Below are positions 57,500 through 64,000 of a stretch of DNA of 64,000 nucleotides, piece by piece. The position numbers were made by a program, and so were the translations under genes. The DNA comes from Phialocephala subalpina (taxonomy: Eukaryota > Ascomycota > Leotiomycetes > Helotiales > Mollisiaceae). Positions within the stretch are counted from its first letter, which is position 1, and each line of letters opens with the position of its first letter. Under the pieces are notes generated by a model, which saw only the letters and a program-made list of their open reading frames with translations, searched no databases and was not told the origin of the DNA. The DNA lies in NCBI GenBank assembly GCA_900073065.1, contig FJOG01000068.1, forward strand, positions 62,001-126,000. Direction: 5' to 3'.

Positions 57500-59630
57500 A
57501 AAAATATTTTCTTTGAATCTTTTCTTTTGTTTATATTATTGCGTTAACTTTTGATTATATAACTTTTATTTTTATTTTGTAAAGCGTTTATAACAAATTA
57601 AATCGTATATTTATAATAATTATAATTATTACTATTTATAAATTTTTGGTTTACTTTTTATTTCGCCATATTTATAATAAAATTATTAAATGCCACGAAT
57701 TTATTTTTGTATATTATATTCTTTATTATAATATAATTTTAATACCCGGTTTTATATTGGTTTTAATATAATCAAGTATTATTATATTCTTACTAATATA
57801 TATTATAATTGCTTTCTATAAAAAGTTATTAATATATCCAAGCGGAAATTTTTATTTCCTTTATCTTTAATATCTTTTGGGTTTCTTTGATATTATATAA
57901 TTTCGAGTTTAAAAATCGGCTTGAATTCGAGTTTTATAATAAGGCGGAAGTCTCCGCGGCCTATCTATTAATTATAAGCAAAGAAAAGGCAAATAAATTA
58001 ATCGGTTTAAACGATTTTAGCTTTAAGTCTATTAATTCGATAGATTATATATTAATAAGGGAAGATTTAAAGCTATAAAATTAATTTTAATTATATATAC
58101 AAATATTAATATTCTTTTGTTAATTCGTTCGATTATTGCAAAATATGATTTTTTGGTTATACCCGGGTATTTTAATAAAAAGATAATATTCATTATAATT
58201 ATATAATTAGATCTTATAAAATATTAAAAATACGTTTTTACTTATAACGTAGTATAACTCCTTGGTCTCCTAAATATCGGCGAGGCGATAAAGTATAATA
58301 ATTTTAGACGCTTAATATAGTAATTATATTAACCGAAGTATTATTACTTTTGGTACCCCTTAGAATTACTAGTCACAAATTAGTATTAGTTTGGATTTAT
58401 ACGAGGTATATTAACTCTACCCTAACCCCGAATTAACTTTGGTATTTCTTATATATTTTATATAAGAGAATCTCAAACTACAAAAGATTATCTTTATATT
58501 ATATTAATTCTAATTTTTTGGTTTTTAAGAATAATTATTCTATTCTTATTTTTTTATTTATTACTTGGTTTATAATAATCTTTTATTATATATTATTTTA
58601 ATTATATTTTTATCAAAAGGCTTTAATATTAATAACGTATTAAAGAATCTTAATAATATATAAAATCGATATTATTATGAAATATTTTTAACTTTTATTA
58701 TAAAATTACTAATAAGATTATTACGCTTAATTATTTTTAGCCATTTATAAATCTCGGAGAAGGGAAAACCAAAAGAAACGAAAAGGAGAATATATTTAAT
58801 AATACAAAGGAAATAGTGAAATATTATTGCTATAATTATAATAAGCAAGAAAAGTTTGCAAATAATAATATATATTATATTTATAAATATAAAAGTTATA
58901 AATCTTATTTTCTCGAGTATTTAATATAAATAATTATCAAGGAATTTTAATAATAGCCAAAATTAATCTTTGTTAAATATGGGTTAAAGAAAATATAATT
59001 TTTCTCTTTATATATACTTTTATAAATCTTTTAAAAGTAATATCCATTTCGAAGCCACGCGATATTCAATCTTTTGATTATTATAAGTTTACCCTTATAG
59101 ATTTTACTTATCACCCTAAGGAATCAAAATACATGTATTATTTTCTATTATTACTTGGCTATTAAAACGCAAGTTTATATTTAATTTGCTGGATTAGAAT
59201 AAAACACGGAATTAAAAAAGCTTTTTAATTTATTTTTAATAAGAATTATAATTTCGATTAACCTTTTATTATTACTTAAAGGCATTTTAAGTAGCGCAAT
59301 ATATTATAACTAATCACGAAACCAATGTTACTTCCTTTTAATAGGTTATAATACTCTTTTTAATTTAAGAACCTTTATATTTCTTGGCTTTATCTTTGAG
59401 CAACTTTTGCGTATAATTTACAAAGAGATTTCCCTTATTTCACAAGGAATCTTTATTATCTCTCAAAGTATTATAATAATTTTAAAAAGTATTAGAATAG
59501 TTTTTACTGGGATTTTATTTAACGCTAATTAGTTTTTCGCTAATTATTATCTCTTTTTTCTATAATATCTTCGGGATCGTTTTTATTTTAAGACTCAAAG
59601 TAGTTAAAATTAGTAAGCTCTTTTTCCATG
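57500..59630. other. AT-rich decayed retroelement territory
   Basis: Composition is like the segment left of the gap. One ORF of 63 codons (57887-58078) is intact but unassigned. The zinc-knuckle remnant listed next suggests that part of this segment derives from a plus-strand LTR retrotransposon Gag region. Confidence 0.6.
58826..58870 (+). pseudogene. Decayed Gag zinc knuckle (CCHC)
   Basis: In one plus-strand frame the sequence reads YYCYNYNKQEKFANNN. This matches a retroviral-type zinc knuckle (C-x2-C-x4-H-x4-C) whose second Cys, Gly and His codons have changed in the way G-to-A/C-to-T mutation would change them (Cys to Tyr, Gly to Glu). Lys/Arg-rich sequence precedes it (58755-58800). 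It suggests an old LTR retrotransposon. Confidence 0.4.
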
Positions 59631-59639
59631 GTGCCATCC

Positions 59640-61450
59640 CAAACTAAACTACGCCGACTCGAGCCGTGTTAGGGACAAAGTTATAAAGGTTCAAGTTTGG
59701 CTTTGCACTTTTACTTCGTTACTAGGCCTTGATTCGCAGCGAAAGTTCCAAAGAGCGCCAAAAGCTTTAACGAGAGACCAACGTTACGTGTAAATTTGTT
59801 CTAAGTAGATTTCTATCTTTAATAACACGTAACATTTCCACTTGGCGCGAGATATATCTAATTTCTCGTATTGCAAAAGTCCCAAACTATTGTATTATGG
59901 CGAGCTATTTGCAAACCCCGCCAAAACTACTATTAGTAGAAAAAAGACTAAAACAAAAAGATTTGGCAAAAAACGACGAGCGATAGTCTTTAGCGAATCT
60001 TTAAGTTCCGCACGATTAGCCACGAAAACGAAAGTCTATAGACGCGATAAGAGAATAATCACAACCGCGGAAGCACGGAATACGGATAGCGATGGATTTT
60101 GGTAAACATGGGACTATGATCGAGCCTAGTAGAGACGAAGACGGGATCGAGTTTAAAGATGTTCGTATTGCGATGGCTCGCATAAAACTCGAGCGGACAA
60201 AGAGAGGCAAAATTAAAGGATATATGCAGAATGAAATTAAGGTAATCGAACCTTCGAGTAGCGGCCTTTATACGTGCTATAGAAACCCTATGCGTTAGCA
60301 AGGAAAATGCAACGAGTGTACACGGGCTGAATATTTTCGTTGGCTTAAGAGGATTCTGCTAGATATCGAGCTAAATATTGAGCTAGATATTAAGCTAAAT
60401 AATGACGATTATTTAACGATTTTGCGTGCTTTTTACCACTAGAATCAAGATCGTATTATCGAAAAAGAAAGAAAATGGAAGAATTATTAACTAAAACTCA
60501 AACATAGAAAATGCCTTTATATGGCACCTCTAAGATTCGCTTAGTAGCCGTTGCAGTTCATAAGTCTAGTGGAGTTTGGAAATTTCCCTGGGCATAATTA
60601 GTATTCAATTAAAGCGATATTACCTATAATATAATAGATTATTCCCACGTTAAGGGTGGCTAGTTTATCTACGCGACGCTAATTATACTAGAAGTAGAAG
60701 TAATATATAATGTGGTAGTTATTCAATTTAGCACTTGTAAATATATTATGCGATTGGCTTTAAGTTAGACTACTCTTAGATTATAAACTTGGAATCCGAG
60801 GCAACGTTAGCGCAGGGACTTGCATCATATGCTATGACGCGTGACTAGAAAGAGGGTGACTATATCCCGCGTTCACTGTACGCATGTCTTACTGAAGTAG
60901 TAAGTGCTTCGGGATACAGGAGGTATACGATATAAGAAGACAAAAAGCGAGCAAGCGGGAACTAGAAACGGAAGCCCAGCCACAGCAAGTAGCCTGTTCG
61001 TAGACAACTTGGGAAAGCATATAAGCTCCTACCTTAACACGTTTAACTTTTAGAATCAGAACCACGATATCATTTCAAAAGATCGCATTAGTCCGCCTAC
61101 TTGAAGGTTTATGCCCTCGGATCTAATACCGCGACTATCACCCACGTCGTTGCACCTAACCACGACATTAAGAAGCACGAGCACCATGCCATTTGTAAAG
61201 ATCCTATCGGACCAAGTACCCAGGGGATATCTTCCTATCCGCGCTGGGCATCATATCTCTTGGCACTTTGCTATGTTTGAGGACCTTATGATTAAGAAGT
61301 CAAGAATGCTTGGTACCCCCTTTTTAACTAGAACAGAAAGCGGGATCGCTAGAACTCTTTACCCAAATGATTAGTGGCCTAAATGGCTACTCCGCGATGT
61401 TCTTTCTGAGCTGTACTTCCTAGAAGAGAAGAGCATATGGAAATGGAGGT
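59640..61450. other. Less AT-rich island inside the AT-rich block
   Basis: Base composition changes sharply near 59635 and the segment contains short ORFs with Lys/Arg-rich sequence (59842-60105) and others (60092-60450, 61111-61374). A 9-bp inverted repeat, gttacgtgt/acacgtaac, is at 59783-59791 and 59825-59833. It may be a different, less mutated repeat family. None of the ORFs is recognised. Confidence 0.45.
60092..60450 (+). pseudogene. Unassigned ORF interrupted by a TAG
   Basis: From ATG 60092 the frame is open to TAG 60296-60298 and then continues to a TAG at about 60448, 119 codons in total. Near the interruption the cysteines (LYTCYRN... then GKCNECTRA) could form a zinc site. The part at 60363-60398 encodes three 4-residue repeats of the type DIEL/NIEL. 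The family is not recognised. It is probably a repeat-borne gene disabled by a C-to-T or G-to-A change. Confidence 0.3.
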
Positions 61451-62490
61451 AATAAGTTAAGAGATATTTCGAAAACTTATAATTGATATAGTCATAGGGA
61501 AAAGTCTAGAGATCTCATCTAGTGAGCTGCCAAGATACTAGAATATATTAGCCCTGACTCCAAGTTAGTTTCGTCGAAGTCGTCCAGCAAAATAATATTC
61601 CTAGCCCGACGCGGGGGAAAAGCGACATTGCTACAGCGAAAGTACATGACTTTAGGGAGAAAGCAAGAGACAAGGTTAGGGGTTTGACTAAGTATTTCGA
61701 CTTAAATAAGCAACTCAAATTTAATGAAAAGGAAATTTTCGAGTTTAGTTGCGCCTGTTTTAGATATTATTGGGTTAACCAGGATTCCGCACTTCTCGAC
61801 ACTACGTTCGGCGATAGTAAACTCGAGCTCATAATCATCAGGAGAGGCTATATTCAAGGCTAGTGGGCACTAGTTCTCCGCAAACTTGGGCAATTGCTTC
61901 GAGATAAAATACAAAGCGGACTTCTTTCCGGAGGCTCGGGGCCGAGAGGATAAGAAATATACGGGAATGGCCAAAAGGCGATAAGTTGTCTTGAAATGTT
62001 GGGGTATCATCGAATAGAACGAAGATGTAAATAGACCAAATTCACTTAATCTAGTCATATGATATATCCACGTGAGGGCGGAGAAATATGTGATCTTCAA
62101 CAGTACGGAGAATCTGCATGGCAGGGGGGAGTTCCTCTTGTGGCTATACAGAAAAGAATACACGCATATCGGAATTACATGCACGACAATTAGGAACTTC
62201 AATATAAGGACAAGAGCATAAAATATGCATGTTGTGCCACATTTACTAGTTTCTTTGGATACAGGGAATCCTAATCAAAACTGAGTTGATCGCCGGCATC
62301 ACTTGTGCTTAGAAATGGGTCTAGAAACACACTTATATTAGGAGACGGTGGATATGGGACATCTAAAATCGCAACTTGTGATAACTCACTATCACAGCAA
62401 ACAAGAAAGCGTATGTCAAAATGCTTATTGAATTTGGAAACGCTTCGAGAAGTAGTGCTTACGGTTATGTGAAGCTTGTTCCATTGCCAT
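61451..62490. other. Intergenic, nothing recognised
   Basis: This is the transition from the repeat block to the right-hand gene. Short ORFs on the minus strand (61870-62202, 62271-62498) have no features. Confidence 0.4.
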
Positions 62491-64000
62491 TTACGCACCC
62501 CTACTCCTCACACCAGGCTTTCGACCCCGCTTTCGAGGCCTTCCCCCTTGCTTCGTGAAGAAGTTCTCCTTCAGTGACTGCAGCGTGTGGCCTGGGAAAT
62601 GCCGCCCTATCTCTGTCCAAGTCTTGTCTTCGTGGACCATCTTAGCCAACAGACTCTCTTGCTCCTTTGTCAGCTCCTTGCCCGGCTTGCGAGACGTGAC
62701 GGCCCGGTGAGAGGCTGCAGCCTTTGTTGGCGACTCCCCAGAGCTAGCACCTAAAATCTCCGAGTTAAGTGAGAGGTTCAACTGCTCGGGGATACGTGGC
62801 AACGCAAATTCGAGATTATATGTCGTCTGATTGCTAATCGTGATGCGTTTCAGGAAACCTTGAAAGGGCCATTCCCGGTACTCTGCAACTGGTGCTAACT
62901 CTACCATAACGGAGGGACTTCGAGAGGTTCGTGGAGTATGGTGGTGGTCGTTGTCTACAGGTGTTGGCTCGTCGGGTGGTGTCAGAGCGTTGTCGGTAGG
63001 TGTGGGGGGAAGCTTCCGCCGTTTTGCAGGTCGTGGATCCTCGTCATCCCCGTCGCTTGTGTTGTGACTGCAATTGCCGCCTTTGGGGTGGTGGTTGTCG
63101 CGGCTGATCTCTTCGTTACTGTCTTGGCGTCCCCGCTTTTCTCCCTGCGGCTCTCGCTCCGCATTATCGCCGTCATCTTCCTCCTCCCTTATCGCTTCTA
63201 TTACTACCTCCTGTCGCTGCTGTTGCTCTTGTGGCTCCTCCCCCTGGTCCTGACTGCGAAGTGGAGTGCCACGTTTGAGCTCCTCTAATCTGCCGTAACC
63301 GGTTCCGCTCTGATCATGTTCCCGATCAAATTGAGGGTGCAGTGGCTTAGCAGAGGGACGGTGACGACGTGGAGAGCTGGGAGCAGGAGCCAACGACGGT
63401 TTCTCTTGCTCCTCAAAAGCCAGGAGCAAGTCCTTCTCAAGTTCCGAGATGGTTTTCTCCTCACTGCCTCCTCTACCATTCTGATCCAACGGTGTAGATA
63501 GAGAGTGGGGGCCTGGCTCCTCTGATGTGCGTCGTATAGTTCCATCATTACCATGTTGGTTGATCTGGTCTTGTGATGGTCTAGGGGAGTGGTGGAGAGA
63601 GTGAGGCTGGCCTTGGGCGGGCGTGGGCGTAGAAGCTAGACCTTCCTGCTCGAGCGGAGGAATTGGACAGAGGTCGTCGTCAACATAGCCCCCGTCTTCG
63701 ATATCACACCATAGTCCGTGGCTAGACGGATCAGTTGGCTTGCTCGGCTCGGTAGTGGCTTCAGGGTTGTGAGTGGGAGTATCTGACTCGTCGTCTTCGA
63801 GAATCACCGGTTTGTCTGCGTATTGTCAGGAAAATGCTTGCAAAGCGATTGGAGAGCGGTTGCGCATACCTCGAGTGCCTTGGCTACCGTTTATACCATC
63901 ATCCAATCTTGACTGTGTTAGACTGAGACGGCTTCCACTTGTGTCGAGAGCAGGCTCTTCCAGATGCTGGAGGGTATCTTCAGGATTCCGACATCCTCCT
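62491..64000 (-). CDS. SANT/Myb-like and AT-hook protein (5' end beyond the window)
   Basis: On the minus strand a 5' exon runs from beyond 64000 to 63870, then an intron 63869-63816, then the main exon 63815-62491. The visible part has about 485 residues. Most is hydrophilic, low-complexity and acidic, with Gln/Glu and basic nuclear-localisation-like PAKRRK segments. Near the C-terminus is a single SANT/Myb-like module (LTKEQESLLAKMVHEDKTWT, then EIGRHFPGHTLQSLKENF) followed by an AT-hook-like tail GGRPRKRGRKPG. This suggests a DNA- or chromatin-binding protein. The exact family is not recognised. It borders the AT-rich repeat block. Confidence 0.75.

Noticed and set aside
57162..57554. 130-codon ORF at the gap
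   Set aside because: It consists almost entirely of undetermined bases.

Overview
This window comes from a filamentous ascomycete (Pezizomycotina). The genes are split by short introns of about 45 to 95 nt with GT-AG ends. The families are typical of that group: Zn2Cys6 regulators, DUF1996, an S28 peptidase, HET and STAND-type N-terminal domains, a TRAPP sedlin subunit, Nup82, Cbc20 and histone H4. Some regions carry TA-rich decay of the kind left by repeat-induced point mutation (RIP). The order cannot be fixed from sequence alone. I assembled the exon models by hand from splice motifs, reading-frame phase and remembered family patterns; no search was run.

Layout. 1-5.6 kb is decayed and nearly gene-free: a diverged 181-bp tandem repeat, a phospholipase D fragment and unresolved ORF scraps. 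5.6-12 kb has a DUF1996 secreted protein, a broken small cysteine-rich secreted protein, a three-exon orphan gene and a 5'-truncated regulator with one TAG stop. 12.6-20.0 kb holds four co-oriented genes that look like a sugar-use cluster: a dihydrodipicolinate-synthase-family aldolase, a Zn2Cys6 regulator, a ribokinase and an MFS sugar transporter. 20-21.7 kb contains two inverted-repeat elements. 21.7-26.6 kb has a STAND-N/ubiquitin-like protein and an S28 serine peptidase.

27.9-37.7 kb is the conserved core: histone H4, an SDR, a single-pass membrane protein, Trs20/sedlin, mL60, Cbc20 and Nup82. Two pairs (Trs20/mL60 and Cbc20/Nup82) are divergent with short shared promoters. 38.0-41.2 kb carries the most unusual gene, one reading frame joining a caspase-like domain to a homeodomain. 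41.6-45.0 kb pairs a salicylate-hydroxylase-like monooxygenase with an anion:cation-symporter-type transporter, both on the minus strand. 45.9-49.1 kb holds two head-to-head pseudogenes (a multi-pass membrane protein and a HET protein).

From about 49.3 to 62.4 kb the sequence is strongly AT-rich and gene-poor. It contains a well-preserved TIR transposon (52.6-53.3 kb), a 54-bp minisatellite, a decayed Gag zinc knuckle, a 318-base assembly gap and a less AT-rich island at 59.6-61.4 kb. The window ends in a SANT/Myb plus AT-hook gene that runs off the right edge. Several broken genes carry TAG or TAA where a Gln or Trp codon is expected, which fits RIP-type C-to-T change acting beyond the AT-rich block.
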